From: Candidatus Woesearchaeota archaeon
GTDB taxonomy: Archaea > Nanobdellota > Nanobdellia > SCGC-AAA011-G17 > GW2011-AR20
DNA length: 40,753 nucleotides
Direction of reading: 5' to 3'
Assembly (NCBI GenBank): GCA_018303005.1
Contig: JAGVYY010000016.1
Location: forward strand, 1-40,753
Below the pieces are notes generated by a model that did no database searches, was not told the origin of the DNA, and saw only the letters and a list, made by a program, of their open reading frames with translations. A program made the position numbers and the translations under genes. Numbering within the stretch: position 1 is the stretch's first letter; each line of letters opens with the position of its first letter. Shown in pieces: positions 18,572 to 28,582 of the stretch.

Positions 18572-19261
18572 CTAATGGCTTATTGCGTCTTTTACATGCT
18601 GGATTATTTCTTTGCTCTCTGCTTTGATCCCATTGCCAAGGCCTATGCCTAAAGCTATTGCAATTCCAATTGCTATAGCACCCACAATCAACAAGAATGT
18701 ATTTTCTATTATTGTTGTCTTTATTCCTATCTGCTCTAATGCTATCAATACCACTAAGATTATTATTATAGTCTTCAAGATTCTTGTCAATAGCATTATT
18801 CCCTTCATATCTGAATGCTCTTCAATCTTAATTGCCACTATATGGGAAACAGCGATACCGAATATTATTACTAATGCTGCTGCGATCACATTCGGAAGCC
18901 ATAGAACAAACCTGTTTAATAACACAGAAACAGTACCTAAACTTAATATGTCAACTGCTGCCTGGATAAATATTATGAAGATATACCATTTAGTAATCTC
19001 TTCCAGCAGAGTATTAATATTAATTCCTCCAACAGCCCTGGATAATTTTGACTTATCCATGTATTTTTCCAAGCCTGCCTTATCCAACAGGTAATGAACT
19101 AATTTACTAATACCTAAAGAAATAAAATAACCTATTATAAGAACTATTATGGCTGCTATAATTCCCGGAAAAACTCTAATAAAAGAATTATATAGACTAA
19201 TCAATGGGTTTACAATTAATGTCCCTGTAGCTGCAACTGAATCTAATGCCACCTTATACAC
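18572..19261 (-). CDS. Small mechanosensitive-channel-like TM-helix protein
   Basis: 229 aa; repeated FPGIIAAIIVLIIGYFIS / LPNVIAAALVIIFGIAVS and Gly/Ala-rich helix. Confidence 0.65.
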   Translation of the reverse strand: MYKVALDSVAATGTLIVNPLISLYNSFIRVFPGIIAAIIVLIIGYFISLGISKLVHYLLDKAGLEKYMDKSKLSRAVGGININTLLEEITKWYIFIIFIQAAVDILSLGTVSVLLNRFVLWLPNVIAAALVIIFGIAVSHIVAIKIEEHSDMKGIMLLTRILKTIIIILVVLIALEQIGIKTTIIENTFLLIVGAIAIGIAIALGIGLGNGIKAESKEIIQHVKDAISH

Positions 19262-19403
19262 CTCCTTTTTATAATCATTAAGTTATAAAATTATAAAATT
19301 TATTTATTTAAAAGCTTTTCTGTAAAGTTTTACTATTTTAAAGTTGAGATAAAAGTAAGTTTTATAAGTATTAAAAAAAGAGTTATTGTTTTGAGCTCGT
19401 GAA

Positions 19404-20408
19404 ATGGAACAAAATTATGATAACAGACTTGAAGAAATCTTAGATAACACAAGATTATGGAATGCTTATGTAATGTTTTTAGGATTGGGATTAAGAATAA
19501 CATCAAGAAGTGGGCTAAATCAAGGATGGTTAAGAGATAAAATAAAAGAAGTTTCTTCTTATAAAGACATTCATTATGAAGAACTAGAGAGCTTAAACGG
19601 ACATCCATTTAATGTTCCAATTCTGAGGTTGAAATGCAGAAAACAAAAAAAGAAAATATTATTACAGGCAATACATGGGCATGAATGGGCGGCAACAGAA
19701 TCTATTCTAAGGTTTGCTGATGACTGGGGCAGGAATAAAATTTCGCAGAAGGTTAAAGAAAGTTATGATATTACAATAATCCCATTACTGTCAATAGATA
19801 AATTTCCAGATAAGTATGGAAGCAATAATCTCAGTTCCGATACAAGATTTGAAACAATAAAACATGAAATAGATTCATCTGATCTAATTATTGAGATGCA
19901 TGAATCTCCATTAAAAAATCAATTTTTAATCTTATTACCGTTCATTTATCCTTCGTATAAGTTAGTAAAATTATTAGGGAAATATTATTATAATTATATA
20001 GATACAGAGGGAAAACAAGAAACATTAGAAGCAAATTTGATATATTATCTTAAAAACAGCATTGCTGATGTAGAAATTATGTTTTCTAATAGTGATGGTT
20101 TAATAGAGAAAATTACTGAAAATTTGCATGGTTTTGATATATCACTAGAAGAATCATGTGAGAGTTATAGTAGAAGGATAAGTACAAAAGAAGGAAAACC
20201 AACCTATGGTATAGAGCTTTATTCTGATTGGGGGATGGCTGGAGAAGGGATTGCATTGTTTTTTACAGGAATGTTAGCTTATCCGTTTACAGAGATTTCA
20301 ACATATTTAAACAGAACATTTAGAAAAGAAAAAATTAAACATAGTAGGTTACAGGCAGCGGAAAATGGAAGAAAGACAATACATTCGATACTGGAGGCTT
20401 ATTTATAA
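19404..20408 (+). CDS. M14/succinylglutamate desuccinylase-like zinc hydrolase (tentative)
   Basis: ILLQAIHGHEWAATESILRFADDW (HxxE) followed by LIIEMHESP. Confidence 0.5.
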   Translation: MEQNYDNRLEEILDNTRLWNAYVMFLGLGLRITSRSGLNQGWLRDKIKEVSSYKDIHYEELESLNGHPFNVPILRLKCRKQKKKILLQAIHGHEWAATESILRFADDWGRNKISQKVKESYDITIIPLLSIDKFPDKYGSNNLSSDTRFETIKHEIDSSDLIIEMHESPLKNQFLILLPFIYPSYKLVKLLGKYYYNYIDTEGKQETLEANLIYYLKNSIADVEIMFSNSDGLIEKITENLHGFDISLEESCESYSRRISTKEGKPTYGIELYSDWGMAGEGIALFFTGMLAYPFTEISTYLNRTFRKEKIKHSRLQAAENGRKTIHSILEAYL

Positions 20409-20450
20409 CAAATAAATGTTGTATTAAGTTTATAGAAATGCCGAAATACC

Positions 20451-22037
20451 TTAATCAAACATTCCGAATAGGTTTTTTTTGTTTTCATTAGGCTTCACTG
20501 CCCTGTAGCCATAATCTTCCCTTGATGAATACTGGTTGCTTTTAACCGGATTATTCTCTGTGGATTTTATGTCTTTCAGAATTCTTCTTCTAAAATCAGA
20601 TACTTCGTTGTCATCGATATCAAATTTTCTTTTATGTGCCTGCGGGTTTTCTCTCCTCGCCATTACTATCTGCTTATATCTCTCTCCTTCTTTCCTGTCT
20701 GTTTCATTTTTAAGAAATGTTGTTTTTTTGTTTTTCTGATATGCAATTAATATGACTGCCATGATTGTTGCTATAAGAACTAGATAAAAAGGAGCATAAC
20801 CATAACTATCCCTTACAGAAACAACTGAGCCGGTTATCGGTCCTGTTATCTTCTCGCCAAAGGATTTTTCATAGGTTAATGTAGATTCTCCTAAAGACCT
20901 TGTGTCCTGCTTTGTTATTAATTTAATGAAATAATCCCCTGATTTTAGTATTTCTCTTGCCAAATTTATTGTTTTGGCTTCATTTGGTTTTATATTAACT
21001 GATTTCGAGAAACCTGTGTCTCCATTTAATAATACTCTTATATTATCCTTGTATGGAACGTTTCCTGTATTCTTCAATACTAGAACTTTACCTTGTATCT
21101 CAGAATCAATTTTTTCCAGTTCTTTGACTTTAAATGAGCTTTCTATGTTTAATTTTTCATCTTTTGTCTTTACTTTATATGTTCCCGGCATGGCGTCTGG
21201 CTCCAAGTTAAATATTATCTTTCTTGCCCCTTCTGTTAGCAGCTTATTCTTTGGATTATAGACTTTTATTATTGCATTGTTGTCTATTTTGTCATCTGCC
21301 TGATCATATAAAAGCGTCTCAATCTCTACTTTTTCACCTGGAAGAAATTCTGTTTTTTCATAACTATTTTGCAGTTTAATCGGAATAGGGGTTATGTAGA
21401 AGTTTATTGTTTTCTCTCCAATATTGCCATTATCTCTGACTTCAAGTGTTATTTTATGCTCAAATGATTTAATTCCCTTGTCCAAATCAAAGCTCAATGT
21501 AAACTTTTTTTCATTTATATTGGCTGTTTTTCCTTCTGAATTGTCTATTGTTACAAGAACCGGAATACTGTCCAACAGGTCCCCTCTTGAATTCTTCACA
21601 TCTCCGGACAAAATTACTGTCTCCCCTGGCTTGAATGTCTGCCTGTTCAGGAATGCATCTATAGTTAAATCGTTTTTAACACTGAATTCAGGCAAGCTCT
21701 TCTGTTCTATCATATCTCTTTCCAAATCCTGGACATTGACGTTTATTCTGCAATTTCCTGACATGGTTTCTGTCAGTGTCAGATCTGGTATAGAAAAATC
21801 CTGCCTGCCCTGTTTCAAGGACAATGGAATTGTGTAGTAATCTGTAGAATATCTTTCGCAGATTAATGTTGAGCTTAAAAAACCCTGTAGATTTTCATTT
21901 TCGGTTATTGAAACATCATAAGATAGTTTGTCTCCATAATTATATGTAGTATAAATATTTTTAGAAATCTGGATTTCTGCATTTGCTATTGGAATTAACA
22001 ATAACAATAAAATCACAATCTTTTTTAACATATTCAT
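20451..22037 (-). CDS. Secreted, membrane-anchored surface protein with Ig-like domains
   Basis: N-terminal signal peptide MLKKIVILLLLLIPIANA, beta-rich repeats, C-terminal TM (YAPFYLVLIATIMAVILIAY) plus charged cytoplasmic tail. Confidence 0.65.
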   Translation of the reverse strand: MNMLKKIVILLLLLIPIANAEIQISKNIYTTYNYGDKLSYDVSITENENLQGFLSSTLICERYSTDYYTIPLSLKQGRQDFSIPDLTLTETMSGNCRINVNVQDLERDMIEQKSLPEFSVKNDLTIDAFLNRQTFKPGETVILSGDVKNSRGDLLDSIPVLVTIDNSEGKTANINEKKFTLSFDLDKGIKSFEHKITLEVRDNGNIGEKTINFYITPIPIKLQNSYEKTEFLPGEKVEIETLLYDQADDKIDNNAIIKVYNPKNKLLTEGARKIIFNLEPDAMPGTYKVKTKDEKLNIESSFKVKELEKIDSEIQGKVLVLKNTGNVPYKDNIRVLLNGDTGFSKSVNIKPNEAKTINLAREILKSGDYFIKLITKQDTRSLGESTLTYEKSFGEKITGPITGSVVSVRDSYGYAPFYLVLIATIMAVILIAYQKNKKTTFLKNETDRKEGERYKQIVMARRENPQAHKRKFDIDDNEVSDFRRRILKDIKSTENNPVKSNQYSSREDYGYRAVKPNENKKNLFGMFD

Positions 22038-22141
22038 GCTGCACTTATTTAATTGATTTATTTAAATACTTTCCTATGATCAATTTTACATTCTGCTGAT
22101 TGAGGATAATTTTATATATTAATATATAAAATAAAGAAATC

Positions 22142-22537
22142 ATGAACAGTATTACTAATAATGGACAGGTTGAGAAGATAAGACATTCCTGTGCTCATGT
22201 CCTGGCCCAGGCTGTGAAGGAATTATACCCTAAATCTAAACTAGGCATTGGGCCTGTTATTGAGAATGGATTCTATTATGATTTTGACAATCTAGAAATC
22301 AAGGAAGAAAACCTGAAGAGAATCGAGGACAAGATGAGAGAGACAACAAGAAAAGACTATAAATTTGTAGAAAGCAGGAAAACTAGAAATGAATCTCAAA
22401 TAATATTGAAAGATGAACCTTATAAATTAGAACTACTAAAAGATTTAAAAGATGATGAAATTACATTTTATCAGGATAGTGATTTTATTGATTTGTGTAA
22501 AGGACCTCATGTAAATTCGAAAACGAGAAAGAATTAA
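22142..22537 (+). pseudogene. thrS: Threonyl-tRNA synthetase 5' fragment (N2/SAD editing domain; no TGS domain visible)
   Basis: IRHSCAHVLAQAVKELYPKSKLGIGPVIENGFYYDFD...DFIDLCKGPHV then frame break. Confidence 0.8.
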
Positions 22538-22545
22538 ATGAATAT

Positions 22546-23796
22546 TTGAAACAACAAGAAGAGGCTGAAAAGAGGAATCATATAAAACTAGGAAGAGAAC
22601 TTGGCATATTTATGATTTCTGATCTGGTTGGGAAAGGATTGCCCATATGGCTGCCGAAAGGTAATATAATAAAAGAAGAGATTGAAAAACTAGTCAAGGA
22701 GAAAGAAGAAAAAGCAGGATATATCAGAGTAACAACACCACATTTAGGCAAAAAAGAATTGTATCTTAAATCAGGTCATTTGCCTTACTATAAAGACAGC
22801 ATGTATCCTGAAATGGAAATGGATGACGGCAAATATTACCTAAAGGCAATGAACTGTCCTCATCATCATTTAGTGTACAAGCATGAGATTAGAAGTTACA
22901 GAGATTTGCCGCTAAGAATAGCTGAGTATGGAGTTTGTTACAGGAATGAACTATCCGGGACTTTAGCAGGTTTGTTAAGGGTCAGAATGCTAGCGATGAA
23001 TGATGCCCACATATACTGCACAAAAGAACAAATTGAAAATGAATTTAAAAACGTAATAAAGCTGGTTCAAGAATATTATGAAATTTTCGAATTAAGAGAT
23101 TACTGGTTTAGACTTTCTAAATGGGATCCAAAAAATAAGGAGAAATATATTAATGAACCTGAAAATTGGGAATACACAGAGAATATCCTGAGAAAAGTTT
23201 TAAAAGAATTGGATGTTAAATTTTTTGAGGTTGAAGATGAAGCTGCATTTTACGGACCTAAAGTAGATATTCAATTTAAAGCTGTAACTGGAAGAGAGGA
23301 GACTATGTCTACTATCCAATTAGATTTTGCAGCCAAGGAAAGATTTGACTTAACTTATCAAGATAAGGATGGGACTGAAAACAAGGATGTTTTTGTCATT
23401 CATAGAGCTCCTTTATCTACACATGAAAGATTTATGGCTTTCTTGATAGAGCATTTTGCCGGTAAGTTTCCTGTTTGGTTAAGCCCTGTTCAGATAAGGA
23501 TACTGAGTATAGCTGACAGGAATGTCAGATATGCCAGAGATGTTTTAAAAAAGCTAAGCATTGAAGGTTTTAGGGTTGAATTAGATGATAGAAACGAAAG
23601 CATTTCAAAAAAAGTAAAGGATGCACAATTACAGAATATCCCACTGACAATAACAATCGGCGACAAGGAGATAGAGAACAAAACACTTGCTGTAAGAACT
23701 CTTGATGGAAAAATGAAATATGGAATGAAGATCTCTGAATTTTTAAAGATTATCAGAGATAATCTGGAGAATAAAAATGTTAAATTCATTCTCTAA
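22546..23796 (+). CDS. thrS: Threonyl-tRNA synthetase catalytic and anticodon-binding part, frame-displaced from 22142-22537
   Basis: In-frame from FENEKELNEYLKQQEEAEKRNHIKLGRELGIF; MNCPHHHLVYKHEIRSYRDLPLRIAEYGVCYRNE; C-terminal anticodon-binding domain. Confidence 0.88.
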   Translation: MKQQEEAEKRNHIKLGRELGIFMISDLVGKGLPIWLPKGNIIKEEIEKLVKEKEEKAGYIRVTTPHLGKKELYLKSGHLPYYKDSMYPEMEMDDGKYYLKAMNCPHHHLVYKHEIRSYRDLPLRIAEYGVCYRNELSGTLAGLLRVRMLAMNDAHIYCTKEQIENEFKNVIKLVQEYYEIFELRDYWFRLSKWDPKNKEKYINEPENWEYTENILRKVLKELDVKFFEVEDEAAFYGPKVDIQFKAVTGREETMSTIQLDFAAKERFDLTYQDKDGTENKDVFVIHRAPLSTHERFMAFLIEHFAGKFPVWLSPVQIRILSIADRNVRYARDVLKKLSIEGFRVELDDRNESISKKVKDAQLQNIPLTITIGDKEIENKTLAVRTLDGKMKYGMKISEFLKIIRDNLENKNVKFIL

Positions 23797-24259
23797 GTTA
23801 GAAAGCTCCAAGGTATATAAATCCTGGAAGAAAAAAAACAAGGACAGCTTCCTATGCAGCTGCTTTTTTACTGATGATGAAAACAACTGGCAATTTGATT
23901 TTTATCTGCCCAAAAAAGACATGATAAAAACATTTGTCGTTGAAGACCTGAATATAAAAGAGCTTGCGGATTCAAGAATATTCAGGAACGATAAATCCAA
24001 TATGAAAGTTCTAAATCTTGATGATGTCAAGATAGATTTTGACGAAGCACTAAAGATCATGGACAATATTAAAAATCAAAAATACAAAAGTGAAAACGTC
24101 CTTAGAAAAATTGTTGTGCTGCAATATATTAAAAGACAGCTCTGGAACATGACTTTTCTTATGTCATCCCTTAATCTGCTGAATGTCAGGATAGATTCTG
24201 AATCAGGTAAGGTGCTATCTGAAAACGTGGAAAATATAATGAAATTCAAGGCGAGTTAA
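23777..24259 (+). CDS. Hypothetical protein overlapping the thrS 3' end
   Basis: 160-aa ORF, 20-nt overlap with thrS; no family recognised. Confidence 0.6.
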   Translation: MLNSFSKLESSKVYKSWKKKNKDSFLCSCFFTDDENNWQFDFYLPKKDMIKTFVVEDLNIKELADSRIFRNDKSNMKVLNLDDVKIDFDEALKIMDNIKNQKYKSENVLRKIVVLQYIKRQLWNMTFLMSSLNLLNVRIDSESGKVLSENVENIMKFKAS

Positions 24260-24275
24260 CAATACATAGATAGAG
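24256..24275 (+). repeat. 20-bp direct repeat, copy 1 (TTAACAATACATAGATAGAG)
   Basis: Exact match to 25815-25834; also left arm of an inverted repeat AACAATACA-9nt-TGTATTGTT (24258-24284). Confidence 0.95.
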
Positions 24276-24503
24276 TGTATTGTTGCGTTAAGGGAGATAA
24301 GTCTTCATAACGCTCAATATTTAATTGTTCTAACTTTGTGATAAGATATGAAGTTAGAGAGATTGAGCAAGAGATAGAAGAAACATTTCCTGAAAACAGA
24401 ATAGTTGATTTCTTCTTGGTTCAAGAAGATTTCATTTCTACAGGAGTGTCTCCTTGCGTATTTGAATAAGTGGTTAGATCTGATTAAGATGAGTAAGATT
24501 TGA

Positions 24504-25232
24504 TTAGTTTTTGGCAATTCCCCATAATAACTCAAAGTGTTTTCTATAGCTATCTGCAACATTTTTATCCTTTATTAGAAATGCATATGGATTTTCTGAA
24601 AACACTGCAATAGCGACATAATTTCCTACAATAACTGTTTCCTGGAATTGAGCAAATTCTTTATCAACATATCTTATCTTAGTTAATGGATTTTTTTTAA
24701 TATCTTTTCCACCCCACCGAACTGATTCATCAAATACTTGTCTAGAAGGAAGTTTATTGGCAACTCTTCTCTTATGTAGATTTAACCACCAAGTAAAACC
24801 CATAATCTTAGCAGCTATTGGTCCTCCTCCAAAAGTATTATATTCCTTACCTTTTACATTTATCATGATGCTATAAACTTCTTTGATTCCCCTAATACCT
24901 TTATAGATTGATGCTAATTCTTTTTCTCTTACAGCCCTTTGTTTCTCTTTTAATTCAGGCAAAATTTCCTCAAATCTTTTCTTTTTATCATCAATGAAAT
25001 TAAAAAAATGTTCTGGATTAGTAGCTTGATAGATTTTTCTCTTACCTTCTAAAATATAATTTACTAATCCTTTATCAATTAAAGAATTAAGATCCCTATG
25101 TAGTGTTGAATTGGGAAGTTTTGATTTTTCTAGTACGGTTCCAGCAGATGCAGAACCTAGTTCTAACAATGCTAAGTATACCTTTATCTCAGTAGAGGTT
25201 AGTCCTAAGTCTTCTAGTATATCTGTGTCCAT
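24504..25232 (-). CDS. TrmB-like transcriptional regulator
   Basis: LEDLGLTSTEIKVYLALLELGSASAGTVLEKSKLPNSTLHRDLNSLIDKGLVNYILEGKRKIYQATNPEHFF. Confidence 0.88.
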   Translation of the reverse strand: MDTDILEDLGLTSTEIKVYLALLELGSASAGTVLEKSKLPNSTLHRDLNSLIDKGLVNYILEGKRKIYQATNPEHFFNFIDDKKKRFEEILPELKEKQRAVREKELASIYKGIRGIKEVYSIMINVKGKEYNTFGGGPIAAKIMGFTWWLNLHKRRVANKLPSRQVFDESVRWGGKDIKKNPLTKIRYVDKEFAQFQETVIVGNYVAIAVFSENPYAFLIKDKNVADSYRKHFELLWGIAKN

Positions 25233-25269
25233 ATTATTGACAATTCTGCTCTCTTTATAATTCTTATTA

Positions 25270-25293
25270 TTATCCTACCATATGGTAGGATAA
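25270..25293. promoter_or_regulatory. 24-bp perfect palindrome TTATCCTACCATATGGTAGGATAA, candidate operator
   Basis: Lies between the divergent TrmB-like gene and the 25327 ORF, next to a TATA-like TTATATACC. Confidence 0.8.
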
Positions 25294-25326
25294 ATACTTA
25301 TATACCTTTATGATACAATAATTACT

Positions 25327-25773
25327 ATGGAATCAAAACAAAATGCACAGAAAAAAATGAAGCAGATTAGACGAAACCAAAAAGTTTATGGTGTTCCTAA
25401 ACTGCCTCAGAAAATAGATGCTATGTATGATAATATATGTAGAGGCAACCTTGTGGCTTATTATTTAGATGCCGATCCTGTTAGAGAAGATCCCGTATAT
25501 CTAAAATTAAAAAAACTTAAGGCTACTTATTCTTGGGATAGCCCCAACGGATCAGAAAGATTCGCGCAACATCTTATGTTCGATATGGTGGCTAGACAAA
25601 TGAGGGAAAAAACTTATTATCATATTAGAAAAACACCTTTGTGGCTTCTTAAGTTTGAGTTCGGTGTTAGGCACGAAACTAATCGTGAGCTTAGAAGGGA
25701 AATAGATAGAAGATTGGAATATATGTTTAGAAATGAAGACAAAGAATGGCTTGATTATAAACTTTATAAATAA
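25327..25773 (+). CDS. Hypothetical protein divergent from the TrmB-like regulator
   Basis: 148-aa basic ORF with palindrome and TATA-like box upstream; family not recognised. Confidence 0.65.
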   Translation: MESKQNAQKKMKQIRRNQKVYGVPKLPQKIDAMYDNICRGNLVAYYLDADPVREDPVYLKLKKLKATYSWDSPNGSERFAQHLMFDMVARQMREKTYYHIRKTPLWLLKFEFGVRHETNRELRREIDRRLEYMFRNEDKEWLDYKLYK

Positions 25774-25814
25774 TTCTAATCCTCCATTTTTTGATAGATC
25801 CAGATTCCGCTAAC

Positions 25815-25834
25815 TTAACAATACATAGATAGAG
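25815..25834 (+). repeat. 20-bp direct repeat, copy 2
   Basis: Exact match to 24256-24275. Confidence 0.95.
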
Positions 25835-25878
25835 ATAGTTTTATATATTCCCTTTGGTTTTATCTTAAAAGAAAAAAG

Positions 25879-26871
25879 ATGGCAGATTTACCTTTTATTC
25901 AAATTCAGGATATTACAAAAACTTTTGGCATGAATGTTGTCTTGGATGATATAAACCTTGATATTTCTTATGGTGATATATTTGGCATTATCGGAATAAG
26001 CGGTTCTGGAAAAACAACACTACTAAACATATTAATCGGCTTTTTCAAGCCTGACAAGGGGTCTGTAATCTTCCAATCAAGAGATTTGCTAAAGGATTTA
26101 AGCAATGTCAAGCAGCAGTTCGGCTTTGCATCACAGTCAGGCTCTTTTTATGACAAATTGACTGTAAAGGAAAACCTGTTTTATTTTGGCAGGATGTATA
26201 ATGTGTCTGATACAGAACTAAAAGATATGGTACCCGAACTATTAAGGCTTGTTGAACTTGAGGACGCTGAAAATACATTAGGTGGGAAACTGAGCAGCGG
26301 GATGCAGAAGAGACTAGACATAGCATGTTCTCTTGTGCACAATCCAAAGGTGTTGATATTAGATGAACCGACAGAAGATCTTGATTTGATTCTGAGACGA
26401 GATATCAATAATCTGCTAAAAAAGATCAACAAGGAAAAAAATGTCACGATGATAATAACGTCGCACCTGCTGAGCGAGATGGAAGATGTATGCAGCAAAG
26501 TAGCAATCCTGAACAATCATAAGATACTAGCATCAGGAACTGTTGATGAACTGAAAAATTCTTTAAGCAAAAGCATCGAGATTATTTTAAAGACTGAAAA
26601 CAAAAATTATGAGTATGCGATGAAGCAGATCAATGCATATAATGAGGTCAAAGGTGTTAAAGTCTGGAATGAAAGATTGTATGTTTACAGCCAGAATCCT
26701 TTATTTACATTGCAGAACCTAATAAGATTGATAGATGTAAAAAAAGAGAGAATAGTTGAAATAAATGTAAACAGACCAACGCTAAATGAAGTTTTTGAGG
26801 AATTGATTAATAGGGAAATGGAAGTAAAGAAAGAATATGGTAAAGGAAAAGCTGTTATCAAAAAACAATAA
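25879..26871 (+). CDS. ABC transporter ATP-binding protein
   Basis: Walker A GISGSGKTT, LSSGMQKRLDIACSLVHNPKVLILDEPTEDLD. Confidence 0.95.
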   Translation: MADLPFIQIQDITKTFGMNVVLDDINLDISYGDIFGIIGISGSGKTTLLNILIGFFKPDKGSVIFQSRDLLKDLSNVKQQFGFASQSGSFYDKLTVKENLFYFGRMYNVSDTELKDMVPELLRLVELEDAENTLGGKLSSGMQKRLDIACSLVHNPKVLILDEPTEDLDLILRRDINNLLKKINKEKNVTMIITSHLLSEMEDVCSKVAILNNHKILASGTVDELKNSLSKSIEIILKTENKNYEYAMKQINAYNEVKGVKVWNERLYVYSQNPLFTLQNLIRLIDVKKERIVEINVNRPTLNEVFEELINREMEVKKEYGKGKAVIKKQ

Positions 26872-26946
26872 TAAATTTATATCAATATTTAAAGAATAAA
26901 GTGTGGATATATAAAAAAAGATTTTATAAAAAAGGAGCAACATAGG

Positions 26947-28485
26947 ATGTTAAAATTAGCAAGGGTGATACTTAAGGATTTTAAATTACTAATAAGAAGC
27001 AGGACCTCTGCTGTTATAGTCCTTCTTGGACCTCTGATGCTTATGCTGCTTATAAGCCTGTCTTTCAACACATCCTCTTTATTTGACATAAAAGTTGCAA
27101 CTTATTCTTCAGGATATAGTGAGCTATCTGAATCAATAATAACCAATCTGCAGGATAACTCCTACAAAATCGTAAGGGTAAATGATGAGCAAAGCTGCAT
27201 CAATTCTGTAAAAAACCAGATTAACCATGTATGTGCTATAATACCTGGCAACCTAAATGTTAAAGGAGATGAAGGCGCCATTGTCTTCTATGTCGACAAG
27301 ACAAGAATTAATATTGTCGGAGCCATAATCAATTCTATATCATCAAAAGTTTCATTAAAATCTGCTGAGATAAGCACTGCCTTAACAAATACCTTGCTGA
27401 CTTCTTTAGATAATGCTGATAAAAAATTAAACGAAAAAAAACCAATAATTGCCAATCTTGGCCGTGATCTTGCAAGTGCCAACAATAAAGTCATATCTGT
27501 TGAATCAAGTATGAATAACCTAAATGACACGTATGATGTTAATATATCTGACATAGGTGATAATTTAGACAAGATAAAAACAGAGAATAACCTGACAGGA
27601 GATGCAGCAGAAGCTGTCAGCAAATTCGCTTCAAGAATCAAAGGATTGTTAGAAAACCTTGGAACACAGATAGAAGATGTGAAGAAGTTCAAGGAAACAA
27701 ATACAGATGAAGTAACAGAAATAAAAACCTCTCTGGAAAGCAACAAAGAAGCTGTCAAGGATGTTTCTAATACAATTGACGCAATAACCCAGGATATTGG
27801 AAAGATAGAAATCAAGGACGTAAGGAAGATTGTCAGTCCGATATCTACAGAAATAAAACCATTAGTTTCTGAAAAAACCCATCTTGGAAATACATTTCCT
27901 TCATTACTGGTCTTGATTTTATTATTCTCGGGAATATTACTTGCTTCAACAATAATAATAAATGAAAAATCTTCTTCTGCTTATTTCAGAAATTTTATAA
28001 CACCAACATATGACATTGTCTTTATTCTTGGAAATTTCTTTTCCAATATTATCATAATAATGCTGCAGCTGTTTATAATATTTACAGTAATGATTTTGGT
28101 CACGAAGACTGCTATAAGCCAGGCAGTTATGTCAAATGTATATATTGCCTTATTTTTAATAGCATCCACATTTGTCTTGATCGGAACATTAATCGGCTAT
28201 CTTTTCAAGTCCAGTGAGACAGCAAATCTGGCAGCTGTTTCTGTAAGTGCTATCCTGCTATTCTTTTCGAATACCATATTGCCTATAGAAACCCTGCCTT
28301 TTGGGATAAGGAGAATAGCTGAGTTCAATCCATTTGTAATCGGAGAAGGACTCTTGAGGAAGATATTGATATTTGGAGAACCTCTAAAAAATCTTTTAAC
28401 TCCTGTTCTTATGTTAGTTGCATATATTACTGTCCTTTTAATTATAATCTATGGACTTAGAAAGGCCACGAAAAGAAGGATTTAG
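26947..28485 (+). CDS. ABC-2 type transporter permease with large extracytoplasmic coiled-coil domain
   Basis: N-terminal TM, long soluble region, then multi-TM C-terminus; adjacent to the ATPase. Confidence 0.85.
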   Translation: MLKLARVILKDFKLLIRSRTSAVIVLLGPLMLMLLISLSFNTSSLFDIKVATYSSGYSELSESIITNLQDNSYKIVRVNDEQSCINSVKNQINHVCAIIPGNLNVKGDEGAIVFYVDKTRINIVGAIINSISSKVSLKSAEISTALTNTLLTSLDNADKKLNEKKPIIANLGRDLASANNKVISVESSMNNLNDTYDVNISDIGDNLDKIKTENNLTGDAAEAVSKFASRIKGLLENLGTQIEDVKKFKETNTDEVTEIKTSLESNKEAVKDVSNTIDAITQDIGKIEIKDVRKIVSPISTEIKPLVSEKTHLGNTFPSLLVLILLFSGILLASTIIINEKSSSAYFRNFITPTYDIVFILGNFFSNIIIIMLQLFIIFTVMILVTKTAISQAVMSNVYIALFLIASTFVLIGTLIGYLFKSSETANLAAVSVSAILLFFSNTILPIETLPFGIRRIAEFNPFVIGEGLLRKILIFGEPLKNLLTPVLMLVAYITVLLIIIYGLRKATKRRI

Positions 28486-28582
28486 CTAAAATTGTCAGGG
28501 TTAACTTCTTTTTTTATTTATCCTTAAGAGACCATAGTAATTAATATATCTTAAACGATTCTTAGATAATTATCAATTTCTT

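Noticed and set aside
22490-22560. BHB intron explanation for the thrS break
   Set aside because: Conserved residues are missing rather than interrupted, so splicing out sequence could not restore the protein.
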